A DNA stretch of 43,570 nucleotides. It comes from Burkholderiales bacterium UBA4615 (GTDB taxonomy: Bacteria > Pseudomonadota > Gammaproteobacteria > Burkholderiales > Burkholderiaceae_E). A program made the translations under genes and the position numbers. Shown here piece after piece: positions 24,693-32,970 of the stretch (position 1 is the first letter of the stretch; each line of letters starts with the position of its first letter). Location: contig DGIT01000124.1 of the NCBI GenBank assembly GCA_002386465.1, positions 40,631-84,200 of the forward strand. Direction: 5' to 3'. The notes beneath the pieces are model-generated. The model worked only from the letters and a program-made list of their open reading frames with translations, was not told the DNA's origin and did no database searches.

Positions 24693-25273
24693 AGTCCACC
24701 TTCAGCAACGTCACGAGGTCATGGTGCGAAAGGTGCCCGAGATTTTTAAACCGCCGTGCGCGCCCAAGTGCCCCTTTGGGGTGGCCACATCCTTCCACGG
24801 CACCTTGTACTGGCTCCACGCGGGGCTCGTCGCCCCCCTTGAGCCTGTCTGAGACCCGCCAGGAGCAGGCCCCGATGACCACCCGATGCGATCTGCTGGT
24901 TTCGGCTTGTGCAGCGCTCGCAGGTCACCGCGACCTGATCAGCTCATAAGGGCGAAGGTGCCGCGAGTAACTCGCGAACAGCCGCTGCAATAAAGGCTGC
25001 ATCCACCGGGTTAGCCATCGGGTTACCAGCACGGTGGCCCCAGATCGATGGGATCGGCCTCAGTTCTGCGTCGCGAGATGCGCCAGATCCAACCGATTGT
25101 CCTCGACCTGGAAATGGAGGTCGTGATTGAGTTGGCAGGATGTGTTCCGGCGGCCCAGTAGAGCTCGCTGCACAAACTCGATCAGGCTCAGCCGCGCGAT
25201 TTTTGGGTGCTGTCGGGGATTCGAACCGGCGAGGCACTCATGACCGCGACATGACGTGAAAGTTATCGAAGGC
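24693..25273. other. About 580 bases without an intact gene
   Basis: No frame here has convincing coding character on either strand, though short stretches (for example minus strand 24950-25020, reading MANPVDAAFIAAAVRELL) look like gene ends. This fits the decay on both sides. A tRNA-3'-end-like string lies at 25204-25230 on the minus strand (see findings). No IS inverted repeats were seen. Confidence 0.5.
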
Positions 25274-25308
25274 TTGACTCCAATTCTGATATTCCGTACA
25301 GTCTGTAC
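25274..25308 (+). promoter_or_regulatory. Promoter with operator palindrome of the toxin-antitoxin operon
   Basis: TTGACT (25274-25279) and TACAGT (25297-25302) form a sigma-70-like promoter with a 17-bp spacer. The perfect inverted repeat GTACA-gtc-TGTAC (25296-25308) covers the -10 box. Binding of the antitoxin there would block transcription, as is usual for autoregulated type II systems. The antitoxin ATG is 20 bp downstream. Confidence 0.6.
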
Positions 25309-25328
25309 ATATTTATCGAGACTCCGAA

Positions 25329-25589
25329 ATGAAGTCGATCTATGGGCTAGAGCAGGCCCGCGCACAACTGCCGCATATAGCGGCCGAGGCGCGCGCCGGG
25401 CATACCAGCGTGATCACTCGACACGGCGAGCCGGTGGCTGCCGTCGTCCCAATATCGTTCTTGCGGGCACAGGAGACTGGCCGAATCCGCAAGGGCGGCA
25501 TCATGGCCCTGCGTGGGACGGGGCGCCATATGTGGCCTGAGGGGGCAGGCCAGACGGTGGCCGACATGCGCGACGAATGGCAAACCTGA
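25329..25589 (+). CDS. Phd/YefM-type antitoxin
   Basis: An 86-residue protein with the Phd/YefM N-terminal DNA-binding fold: YGLEQARAQLPHIAAEARAG followed by VITRHGEPVAAVVPISFL, the typical strand-loop. The C-terminal part (RDEWQT) would bind and neutralise the toxin. It overlaps the PIN-domain gene by 13 bp and has a palindromic operator upstream. It is probably intact, unlike the genes around it. Confidence 0.85.
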   Translation: MKSIYGLEQARAQLPHIAAEARAGHTSVITRHGEPVAAVVPISFLRAQETGRIRKGGIMALRGTGRHMWPEGAGQTVADMRDEWQT

Positions 25590-26038
25590 AGAAGTCCACG
25601 AGCCGCCGCCAGGACCGTTCCTGGGGTGCCCTGCCGGAAGGCGCCACTGTCCTGGTAGACACTGCTCCCTGGATTTACCTGCTGCAGGACCATCCTGACT
25701 TCGCACCGCGCTTCGAGGGCCTTTTTGCGGCGGCCGAGGAAGGCCGGGTAGAACTTGCGTTATCCACCATCACGCTAGCTGAAGTACTGACAGGCCCCTA
25801 CAAGGCAGGAGAAGTGGCGTTGGCCAAGCGCTACGAAAAAGCCCTCGGCAGATACCAGATCATGCCCTTCTCGGTAGCGGTGGCCATCCAGGCTGCGCAG
25901 TTACGGGCTCAGTACGGACTCAAGCTACCCGACGCCGCACAATTGGCTACCGCGCTCGACATGGGTGCCGCCGCCCTCGTGACACATGACCGCGACTTTT
26001 CCGCGGTTCAAGGGCTGCCGATCTTGTACGGTGGGTGA
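25577..26038 (+). CDS. PIN-domain (VapC-type) toxin
   Basis: A 153-residue PIN-domain ribonuclease. The acidic active-site residues are in place: VLVDTAPWIYLL (first Asp), TLAEVLTGP (Glu), LPDAAQLATAL (Asp) and VTHDRDFSAV (Asp). Such toxins cut tRNA or rRNA when free of antitoxin. The first 20 or so residues (MANLKKSTSRRQDRSWG) precede the domain. ATG 25577 overlaps the antitoxin gene, so the pair is co-translated. It sits as an intact island in decayed DNA, which fits a stabilising or addiction role (inference). Confidence 0.87.
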   Translation: MANLKKSTSRRQDRSWGALPEGATVLVDTAPWIYLLQDHPDFAPRFEGLFAAAEEGRVELALSTITLAEVLTGPYKAGEVALAKRYEKALGRYQIMPFSVAVAIQAAQLRAQYGLKLPDAAQLATALDMGAAALVTHDRDFSAVQGLPILYGG

Positions 26039-26061
26039 AGGATTCCTTCGGACCCCAGAAG

Positions 26062-26382
26062 CAAAAAGCCCCGCGTGGTGCGGGAGACTGAAGCTGTGCT
26101 GCGCAACATCGACGGACTTGTCGCTCTTGCCAAAGCCCGGCATGTCGGGGGCCACCACCCGATGCCCGGCCGCACGAAACATGTGGATCATGCGCGGTAC
26201 ACGTCACTCCAGGTAGGGTTGCCGTGCAGGCAAAGCCAGGTCACCGCAGCATCGCGCGGCCCCTCGTCTAGGTAGTGCATGCGCATGCCGCCCAGCGCCA
26301 ACAAGCCGGTTGCCTACTGCGGCGACCAAGGGTACCCCGACAGGTTCTGGAAGTGCGCTTCCTCGGTTCTTTGACCAGCCAT
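26062..26382 (-). pseudogene. Broken haloalkane-dehalogenase-like alpha/beta hydrolase
   Basis: From an ATG at 26382 the minus strand reads MAGQRTEEAHFQNLSGYP, then a TAG, then GGMRMHYLDEGPRDAAVTWL and CLHGNPTWSDVY, a TGA, and in another frame RAAGHRVVAPDMPGFGKSDK. These are the N-terminal landmarks of haloalkane dehalogenases and related hydrolases (oxyanion HGNPTW, PDMPGFG). The nucleophile, cap and catalytic histidine regions are missing. One premature stop, one frameshift and a 3' truncation make it a pseudogene. Confidence 0.75.
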
Positions 26383-26400
26383 CGGCCTCACGTTTTCCCC

Positions 26401-27030
26401 TCAGTTGCTGACACTGGGCGTACGGCGCAGGTACTTATCGGACGAAACCTGTTCCAAAAGGAAAAGGGCTGCCGATTCAGAAGTGATGGACAGCCCAATG
26501 CTTCGACCATCGGCACTCACCCGACACGGTTTGACAGGTCCTTCCACGATGTTTGGTAATCGAACCGACACCCATTCGACAGAGCTCTCTTTCAGAGCCG
26601 CCTCCATGCGATTCTTGTCCTCGACGATGGGGATCAGCCACCGCAGAAACAGCGGGATGATGATCCGGTTTGCAAACCAGGTGCCGCTGTCCCCTGCCCC
26701 GACGTTGGACATGCACACGATGCGCGCAACCCCATGACGCTGCATGGCGGCCAAGACCACCTTGACCGAGTCCGAGATGAGGGTGGTGGCCTGCCCGTTG
26801 CCCTTGCCGCCGATGCCAAGACAGTGGACGACGGCGTCGGCTCCGCGCACACAGTGTTCAACCTCGGCCTGCAAGCTTGGGCTGCCACCGATCACGACCA
26901 GGTTCGGGTGCTCGAGTGCCATCCTGCGAGGGTCGCGCACCATGGCAACGACTTCATGGCCCTGGGCGAGCGCGTTCCGAACGACAAGCCCGCCAGTCAA
27001 CCCGGTGGCGCCGAAGACCGCCAGCTTCAT
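26401..27030 (-). CDS. NAD(P)-binding Rossmann reductase (atypical SDR / NmrA-like)
   Basis: A 209-residue protein with an N-terminal dinucleotide-binding motif FGATGLTGGLVV and the strand-end motif AVVHCLGIGGKG, followed by VARIVCMSNVGAGDSGTWFA and SVEWVSVRLPNIVEG. This is the atypical short-chain dehydrogenase type of the NAD(P)H-binding NmrA/HSCARG or flavin-reductase group; the classical YxxxK is absent. The ATG at 27030 has GGAGG 6-8 bases upstream. It appears intact although flanked on both sides by broken genes. Substrate unknown. Confidence 0.82.
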   Translation of the reverse strand: MKLAVFGATGLTGGLVVRNALAQGHEVVAMVRDPRRMALEHPNLVVIGGSPSLQAEVEHCVRGADAVVHCLGIGGKGNGQATTLISDSVKVVLAAMQRHGVARIVCMSNVGAGDSGTWFANRIIIPLFLRWLIPIVEDKNRMEAALKESSVEWVSVRLPNIVEGPVKPCRVSADGRSIGLSITSESAALFLLEQVSSDKYLRRTPSVSN

Positions 27031-27157
27031 GAGAATCCTCCGACTAATGCAGACTCGACCGCCCCCGACCCGACAACCGTGGGTGAGCGACCCCACGTGT
27101 GATGACAAGCCCGCGCGACCGACGCGTGCGTGGCCAGGTACCCTTTGACTGAGTCAA

Positions 27158-27570
27158 TCAAGGTTCAGCCTGCCCGGTCTCCAGCGGCCGGAGCATGCGC
27201 TTGGACACGGTCGCGACCATCGATCGGGGCACAAAGCGGTTGCCCAGGATCATCACGCGATTGGCCAGCCCCACCACGCGGGTGAGCCCACCGCCCAGCA
27301 AGAGCTCCACCCCCGCAGCGGCCACATCGCGCGGGTCCGCCCGCGCGGCCTTGCCGAAGCAATGACCACCGGCGATGCGCCGCGGGTCGACACTGTCGAA
27401 GAATGCCGTGTCGGTGGGCCCCGGGGCCAGGCAGCCGACGCTCACACCGTGGTCCTCGAGTTCCTTTGCAAGCGCTTCGGAGAAGTTCAGCACGGAGGCC
27501 TTGGCCGCGCCATCTCCAGCCCGATGCCGCCACTGCCGCCAGTGATCAGGGTCGTGGTCTCATCACTCAT
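27158..27570 (-). pseudogene. Short-chain dehydrogenase with internal deletion
   Basis: From an ATG at 27570 the first 20 codons read TTTLITGGSGGIGLEMA, the start of a classical SDR with its cofactor motif. The text then jumps, out of frame, to AKASVLNFSEALAKELEDHG, the segment just after the catalytic YxxxK, and PGPTDTAFFDSVD. About 130 central residues including the catalytic tyrosine are missing. The downstream 111-codon frame (27158-27493) is open but would give an inactive C-terminal half only. Confidence 0.75.
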
Positions 27571-27658
27571 GGTCAGTCCTTGATGGGGGGCAACAACCAG
27601 CACGACAGCGAGAGCTGGCCTCAGAGCTGTGGGTAAGAGCCATGCCGGAGTGGCGCCT

Positions 27659-27850
27659 CTACCACCGCTCGACCAGATTACCGCCCAGGGTGGCCGCGCG
27701 CTGGCCTTCGGGCTGGATGCGCGCCGCGAGGATCAGGTGGTCGGCTTCTTCGACCAGCGGCTGCAGCGCTGCCTCGGTGCGCCGCGCCACGCACACGGTG
27801 AGGCCTGCCCGGGCAAAGCGGCGGGCGGCCGATGGCGACCGGGTCCATCG
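27659..27850 (-). pseudogene. Short fragment of a second short-chain dehydrogenase, possibly chimeric
   Basis: The minus strand reads RRFARAGLTVCVARRTEAAL, the second strand and helix of an SDR Rossmann fold, then passes into HLILAARIQPEGQRAATLGG and a TAG at 27661-27659. The cofactor motif that should precede it is absent. The second half does not look like SDR sequence and may come from another gene. No start can be assigned. Confidence 0.45.
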
Positions 27851-27859
27851 TCGTGGACC

Positions 27860-28468
27860 TCAGGCACGCGCGGTGGGGCGGGCCGAGACCGCGGCGAACC
27901 AGCGCGCGAGGTTCGGCAATTCCGCCGGCACCCGCAGGCCCACCGCCTTGCCCAGCACCAGGGCGCACTGGGCCACGATGTCGGCCATGGTGTAGTCGGC
28001 CCCGGCGATGTAGGCGCGGTCAGCCAACTCGCGGTCGAGCCAGGCCATGGTCTGCAGCGCACGGCTGCGGGCCCAGTCAGCGACTTCCGGCACCTGCTCG
28101 ACGCGGCCGCGGTAGAACGCGCTGGTGTGCAGGAAAACCTCGGCGACCGGCCGCGACAGCTCGTACTCCATGCGCAGCGTCCACATGTCGATCCGTGCTG
28201 CCTCGCGCGGCGAACGGCCCATCAGGGATGGCTCGGGGAAGACCGACTCAAGGTAACGACAAATGGCCAGCGATTCCGTGATCGTGCTGCCATCGTCCAG
28301 CTCCAGCACGGGCAACTTGCCCAGCACATTGAGCGTGCGGAATTCAGGGCTCGCGTTGGCGCCAGCCGCCGCATCGACCTCGCGTCGTTCGATGACAGCG
28401 CCTTTCTCGGCAAGGAAAATGCGAACCCGGCGAGGATGCATGCCCGGTGTGAGATCGTGAAGAATCAT
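27860..28468 (-). CDS. Glutathione S-transferase
   Basis: A 202-residue intact GST. The N-terminal thioredoxin-like domain shows MILHDLTPGMHPRRVRIFLA, LGKLPVLELDDGSTITES (cis-Pro and glutathione-binding ES) and ICRYLE. The C-terminal helical domain has the N-capping-type segment YIAGADYTMADIVAQ. CAGGAG lies about 9 bases before the ATG. It conjugates or reduces electrophiles with glutathione; the specific substrate is unknown. It is 57 bp downstream of the carotenoid-oxygenase gene in the same direction, so it may be co-transcribed and detoxify the aldehydes made by that enzyme (inference). Confidence 0.9.
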   Translation of the reverse strand: MILHDLTPGMHPRRVRIFLAEKGAVIERREVDAAAGANASPEFRTLNVLGKLPVLELDDGSTITESLAICRYLESVFPEPSLMGRSPREAARIDMWTLRMEYELSRPVAEVFLHTSAFYRGRVEQVPEVADWARSRALQTMAWLDRELADRAYIAGADYTMADIVAQCALVLGKAVGLRVPAELPNLARWFAAVSARPTARA

Positions 28469-28525
28469 GTCATCAACTCCTGGAAGGGTTGGGCGCGTGA
28501 CGTGGCGTCAGCGCCAGACGGGCTC

Positions 28526-29929
28526 TCAAGCCTGATCAGGGATCCAGCTGCCGTGAAAACCGAAAGGCACGCGCGCGGGCAGTTGGATCACGGCTTGGGG
28601 CGGTCCGGAAAAATCGCTGGCGTCGATGATCACCAGATCGGACTTGTTGGTGGGCGCGTTCCACACATAGGTCATGACCCATCCGTCGCGTTCATTGGCG
28701 GCGTCTGACTTCGGTACGAACACGCACTCGGACCCGAAACGGCCAGGCCCGAAATCGTGCGCCTGCTCCACCCCGGCCTCGGTGTCGTAGCACAACGCCG
28801 ACCCCCGATCTGACCGGATGCCCGCCCCGTAAACGTAGCGATGTTGACGCCCCGTCAGTCGCTCATCGATGCGCGGAAACTCCTGAGGCGTGGCCGACAA
28901 CACCACCTTGCTGAATGAGCACGACTTGGGGTCGAGTTTCCACCGCGCCAACACCGGCGGACCCTCCCCAGGACCATTCAAGGCGGTCCGGAATACGCTG
29001 GGGTGTTCGACCAGATCGACAACGACGCAGCCATCAGCCGCGTCATAGGCATTCGCGGTGTGGAAAACGTAACAGGGCGGGATATCGATCCAGACCACGT
29101 CCTTGGCCGCACCGTCGCGGGGCAGGAGGCCGACTCGGGCAGCACGACCATCCGACCATTGATACGGGAAAATATGGCCTATCGCAGCCGATGCGTCATT
29201 CCAGACGACCGGCAGATCAAAAAGCAGGATGTACCGCTGCGTCATGGCAAAGTCGTGCACCATGGGGCCGTCGGACACCCCAATCACCTCCGAGCGTCGC
29301 ACCTTGCCATCCGTGCCAACGACCACGTGCCGGATTTCGCTCCTGTTTTCCAGTTCATAGGTCACGGCATGCCACTCGTCCGTCAGCGGATCGAGGTGCG
29401 GATGCGCCGAGAAGGCTCCGCCCAAGGTGCCCTGGAAGTCCTCGTAGGACAGGGTGTCCAACTCGTGCGACAGCGCCATGGCCGGAGGCCCGGATTCGAC
29501 CAGTGCCAGGGTCTTGCCGGCAAAGTGCTGGATGTGCGTGTTCACCACATCCACCTTGCTGCGTGGCTTGCCTGCGGGATACGGCTCTCCGAGCCGATCG
29601 CACACCAGACGGCTGCGTACGAAGCGATTTCGATACCACTCGGCCTTCCCCGCGCGCAGGTACACGCCATGGACCATGCCTTCACCGAGAAACCAATGGT
29701 GAGTGGCGGGGTCGGCGACTTCGATCGGATTGGGGCCGTTGCGGACGAAGCGACCGACCAGGTCTGATGGAATGTCACCCTTCACGGGCAAATCAAACGC
29801 AGTCACCTCTTCCAGCACCGGACCATATGGCCCGATCAGGTAGTGGTTGCCGATATCAGCCGGGAAAGGGGCGCGACGGGCGGCACCTGCCGTACCCGTC
29901 GAAGTCTGGGAGATGGTCGCGGAAGTCAT
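28526..29929 (-). CDS. Carotenoid oxygenase family dioxygenase (RPE65/CCD/lignostilbene type)
   Basis: A 467-residue non-heme iron dioxygenase of the seven-bladed propeller family that cleaves conjugated C=C bonds in carotenoids, apocarotenoids or stilbenes into two carbonyl products. The four iron histidines are recognisable in FSAHPHLDP, GPMVHDFAMT, CYVFHTANAYD and PFGFHGSWIP. N-terminal landmarks are LVGRFVRNGPNP and HHWFLGEGMVHGVYLR. Length is normal for the family. It lies between a GST gene and a TetR gene that read the same way, and no carotenoid synthesis gene is nearby, so degradation of an external compound such as a lignin-type stilbene is an open possibility. Confidence 0.9.
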   Translation of the reverse strand: MTSATISQTSTGTAGAARRAPFPADIGNHYLIGPYGPVLEEVTAFDLPVKGDIPSDLVGRFVRNGPNPIEVADPATHHWFLGEGMVHGVYLRAGKAEWYRNRFVRSRLVCDRLGEPYPAGKPRSKVDVVNTHIQHFAGKTLALVESGPPAMALSHELDTLSYEDFQGTLGGAFSAHPHLDPLTDEWHAVTYELENRSEIRHVVVGTDGKVRRSEVIGVSDGPMVHDFAMTQRYILLFDLPVVWNDASAAIGHIFPYQWSDGRAARVGLLPRDGAAKDVVWIDIPPCYVFHTANAYDAADGCVVVDLVEHPSVFRTALNGPGEGPPVLARWKLDPKSCSFSKVVLSATPQEFPRIDERLTGRQHRYVYGAGIRSDRGSALCYDTEAGVEQAHDFGPGRFGSECVFVPKSDAANERDGWVMTYVWNAPTNKSDLVIIDASDFSGPPQAVIQLPARVPFGFHGSWIPDQA

Positions 29930-29988
29930 GTGCTCGGGCTCCTGGGTGGCACAGTGGTTGGGGTCAAGGGGAACTCGTGAGGCGGGGG

Positions 29989-30636
29989 TCAGCGCAGCGA
30001 CTGGATGACCCTGTCGGCCACGTCATTTGCCAGCGCCGAAACAGGGCCCAGGGCCGCGAAGACATGCCCGCCACGCAGCATTGCCGCGCCGTGGACGGCG
30101 CTCCAGGCAAACAGCGCATCACGCTCGCCTGGCGCCCGGCCGATGACGCCCGCCACGTGCAGGCCCATCAACGCAGCCGGCAGGTAGTCATAACTGTTGG
30201 GCCGAAAGAGGACGTCCGCCTTGGAGCGGTACGCCGCGGCCTGGGTTCCGAACATGAGACGCCAGAGCGCCGGCGCCTCGTCCGCGAAGGTCAGGTAGGC
30301 ACCCGCCAGCTTTCTCAACCGGGCGGTCGCCTGGGTAGCACTTGCGGGTGGCTTGGCAATGTCAAAAGCCGCTGCAAACCGAGCCTCCAGCCGATCAAAC
30401 CCGATTCGGGCAACCTCACCAAGCAACTCCTCGCGACTGGCAAAGTGCCGGTAGATCGCAGCAGGCGTGACGCCTGCGCCAGCAGCCAGCTGGTTGATTG
30501 ACAGCCCTTCAAGGTCGTTGCTGGCCAGCGCCGCATCGATCAGGGCTTGCTTCAGGCTGCCGTGGTGAAAGCGCTTGCCGCGGCTCACCGGCAATCGGTC
30601 AGGTTGGGATGTCTGTCGGGCAGTGTCAGGCGGCAT
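29989..30636 (-). CDS. TetR-family transcriptional regulator
   Basis: A 215-residue repressor-type protein. The helix-turn-helix is LSINQLAAGAGVTPAAIYRH followed by FASREELLGEV, near residues 45-75, after a basic N-terminus. The C-terminal ligand domain has WRLMFGTQAAAYRSKADVLF, as in the TetR_C 33-type families. ATG 30636 is preferred over a TTG two codons upstream. It is 59 bp upstream of the carotenoid-oxygenase gene in the same direction and divergent from the hydrolase/MFS operon, so it probably controls both sides. Confidence 0.87.
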   Translation of the reverse strand: MPPDTARQTSQPDRLPVSRGKRFHHGSLKQALIDAALASNDLEGLSINQLAAGAGVTPAAIYRHFASREELLGEVARIGFDRLEARFAAAFDIAKPPASATQATARLRKLAGAYLTFADEAPALWRLMFGTQAAAYRSKADVLFRPNSYDYLPAALMGLHVAGVIGRAPGERDALFAWSAVHGAAMLRGGHVFAALGPVSALANDVADRVIQSLR

Positions 30637-30654
30637 GCCCAAATGTTAATGGTA

Positions 30655-30683
30655 TTTACTTTATAGGCGCAACCCCCTACACT
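30655..30683 (+). promoter_or_regulatory. Possible promoter of the hydrolase-efflux operon
   Basis: TTTACT (30655-30660), 17 bases, TACACT (30678-30683) resemble -35 and -10 boxes in the 79-bp gap between the divergent TetR and hydrolase genes. The locally AT-rich stretch 30641-30665 would be the natural place for a TetR operator, but I do not see a clear palindrome. Confidence 0.3.
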
Positions 30684-30715
30684 TAGCATCGACGACACTC
30701 CCTAATCATGGACAC

Positions 30716-31546
30716 ATGAGGCTTGCCACTGCGGCGCAGACCGTATCGACCCGGCTCGGCCAACTGGCCGTGCTTGATTCAGGCCCGGTCAATGGTCCAG
30801 GTGAACTGCTCGTGCTCTGGCCATCCATCCTCGCCGACCACCGCATCTATGGAGTGCCGGCCGCAGCCTGGCAGGATCGGCACCGACTGTTGATGATTGA
30901 TGGCCCAGGACATGGCGATAGCGGGCCTTCGCCAAGCACTTTCACGATGGCCCAGTGCGCGCACGCTGTGGCGGACGTGCTGGATGCCCTGGGCATCCAG
31001 CAAGCGGTCATCGTCATTGGCACCTCTTGGGGCGGACTGGTCGCCGGGGAATTTGCCCTGTCTTATCCGAACCGGACGCGTGGACTCGTGATGATGAACA
31101 CGCCGGTCTACACCTCGCCCACCAGGCCGCATCTCAGTGATCAATTTGTCACCTGGGGGGCACGCTGGATTCACGGCACGTCGATGTACCGTCAGGGCGT
31201 TGCCAAGGCCTTCTTCTTGCCCGAGACGATCCGACGGGGAGGCCCGATCATGCAGGCCTTCCATGAGCACCTTCGGCACGTCAAGGGCGTTGGACTGGCC
31301 CGAGCTGTTCGATCTGTACTCATCGAGCGTGAACCTCTTGCGCCTCGGATGAGCGCGATACACGCGCCCACGCTGTTTGTCGCCGGGCGATACGACACGC
31401 TCTACCCCATGGAGCCAATGGCCTCTGCAGCGCGCACGTTGCCCAAAGGGCGATTCGAGGCACTCGACACCGCCCACATCTCGGTCGTTGATGCCCCGGA
31501 TGAAGCGACTGCGCTCATCGACGCTTTTCTGCGCACGCTTGCGTGA
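30716..31546 (+). CDS. Alpha/beta hydrolase
   Basis: A 276-residue alpha/beta-hydrolase. Nucleophile elbow GTSWGGLVAGEF (serine near residue 104), an acidic residue in VAGRYDTLYPM, and the catalytic histidine in LDTAHISVVDAP. The oxyanion region is WPSILADHRIY, and DGPGHGDSG follows. It looks like a 3-oxoadipate enol-lactonase/esterase-type enzyme; the substrate is unknown. The ATG at 30716 is 79 bp from the divergent TetR gene, and the efflux gene begins 10 bp after the stop, so the two form an operon. Confidence 0.87.
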   Translation: MRLATAAQTVSTRLGQLAVLDSGPVNGPGELLVLWPSILADHRIYGVPAAAWQDRHRLLMIDGPGHGDSGPSPSTFTMAQCAHAVADVLDALGIQQAVIVIGTSWGGLVAGEFALSYPNRTRGLVMMNTPVYTSPTRPHLSDQFVTWGARWIHGTSMYRQGVAKAFFLPETIRRGGPIMQAFHEHLRHVKGVGLARAVRSVLIEREPLAPRMSAIHAPTLFVAGRYDTLYPMEPMASAARTLPKGRFEALDTAHISVVDAPDEATALIDAFLRTLA

Positions 31547-31556
31547 ATGACCTGCT

Positions 31557-32939
31557 GTGACCCAGCCTGTCCCGATGCCCCCACCCCAATCGTCCCAGGC
31601 CTGGCGCACCTTCTGGCTTTCCAGTGCAGCCGTTTTCCTGGTCATTCTGGACAGCACCGCTGTGGTGGCGACCTATTCATCGCTCAGAGCGTACTTCCAG
31701 GACGTATCCGCCGCCGACCTGTCATGGACGCTGAACGCATATACGGTGCTTTATGCCGCCTTGCTGGTCCCGGCTGGACGATTGGCAGACCTTCAGGGTC
31801 GCAAGCGTGTGTTTCTGCAAGGGCTGATCCTCTTCACCCTGGCTTCGGCATTTTGCGCGTGGGCAACGGGCATCGGCCCCCTGATCGCCGGACGTGCATT
31901 GCAAGCCATCGGCGCGTCGCTCATGAGTCCGGCATCCTTGGCTCTGATTCTCAACGCTTTCCCGAGGGACAGGCGCGCCGCAGCGGTCGGCATGTTCAGC
32001 GCATCCGGGGCGCTGGCGGCAGCGGCTGGGCCGGCCTTTGGATCATGGATCATCGAGTTGGCGTCCTGGCGATGGATCTTCCTGATCAACCTGCCGCTTG
32101 GCGTCATCATTTGGCTACTCGCCAAGCGTGGCCTTCAGGAATCGATCAGCCCCGAGACCGGGGCACGGCTAGACTGGCCTGGCATCGCGATGCTCAGCCT
32201 GGGCGCAGGCACAGTCGCATGGGCCATCGTTCTGAGCGACGCCAACCACTGGCGGCAGGCGCTCGTGGCCTTGGCAGCCGGGCTCGCGTTGCTGCTGGCA
32301 TTTCGCCGCTGGGCAAGCGGCAGACCCAACGCGGCTCTGGACCTCACGTTGTTCGAAGACCGCAGTTTTCTCTTCGTGAACATCGCCTCAGCTGTCTTTG
32401 GCATCGCCTTCACAGCCATGTTTCTGACCGGATTTCTGTTCATGACCGGTATCTGGGGCTATTCCCAAGGGCAAGCGGGATGGGCCGTCACGCCGGGCCC
32501 GCTCATCTCGATCCCGGTCTCCATCCTGGCGGGGCGGCTTGCGGGTCGAATGGGGCATCGACCTCTGCTACTGACAGGTGCCATGCTCTTTTCGATCTCC
32601 CAGGCATGGCTGAGTCTGCGCATCAGTACGACACCTGATTACCTTGCCGTCTGGCTGCCGATGCAGTTCGTGGGTGGAACGGGCATCGGCCTGGTCTTTC
32701 CGTCGCTTAGTGGCGCAGCCGTTGCGGCACTTGGCCCCACCCGGCTTGGCGCAGGCAGCGGCGTCAATAACGCCATGCGACAGTTCGGCAGTGCAGCAGG
32801 CGCTGCACTGGCCGTTGCAGTCGTCGGCCAGGTCGGCGCCAGCCTGCTTCGGTACCAACAGTTGTTTGGCGTATTGTCCTGCCTGGGGCTGCTGACCGTC
32901 GTGCTCTGTCTGCCGGTTCGGCAGGGCAAAGTGCACTGA
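31557..32939 (+). CDS. MFS efflux transporter, DHA2 (EmrB/QacA) type
   Basis: A 460-residue membrane protein with about 13-14 predicted helices. Diagnostic segments: VILDSTAVVATYSSLRAYF (helix 1 with the LD-A motif of drug:H+ antiporters), GRLADLQGRKRVFLQG (motif A), RALQAIGASLMSPASLALI and SGALAAAAGPAFGSWIIE (motif C), WRWIFLINLPLG. It is likely to expel a hydrophobic compound using the proton gradient. The start is GTG 31557, 10 bp after the hydrolase stop. Control by the divergent TetR protein is likely. Confidence 0.87.
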   Translation: MTQPVPMPPPQSSQAWRTFWLSSAAVFLVILDSTAVVATYSSLRAYFQDVSAADLSWTLNAYTVLYAALLVPAGRLADLQGRKRVFLQGLILFTLASAFCAWATGIGPLIAGRALQAIGASLMSPASLALILNAFPRDRRAAAVGMFSASGALAAAAGPAFGSWIIELASWRWIFLINLPLGVIIWLLAKRGLQESISPETGARLDWPGIAMLSLGAGTVAWAIVLSDANHWRQALVALAAGLALLLAFRRWASGRPNAALDLTLFEDRSFLFVNIASAVFGIAFTAMFLTGFLFMTGIWGYSQGQAGWAVTPGPLISIPVSILAGRLAGRMGHRPLLLTGAMLFSISQAWLSLRISTTPDYLAVWLPMQFVGGTGIGLVFPSLSGAAVAALGPTRLGAGSGVNNAMRQFGSAAGAALAVAVVGQVGASLLRYQQLFGVLSCLGLLTVVLCLPVRQGKVH

Positions 32940-32970
32940 TCATGAAACGCTGAACCACAACGGACATACC

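Noticed and set aside
25204..25230. Functional tRNA gene on the minus strand
   Set aside because: The T-stem does not pair and no acceptor, D or anticodon arm could be folded; kept only as a possible remnant.
28915..30501. 528-codon plus-strand frame opposite the carotenoid oxygenase and TetR genes
   Set aside because: Arg/Pro/Ser-rich shadow; both genes on the minus strand have clear family motifs.
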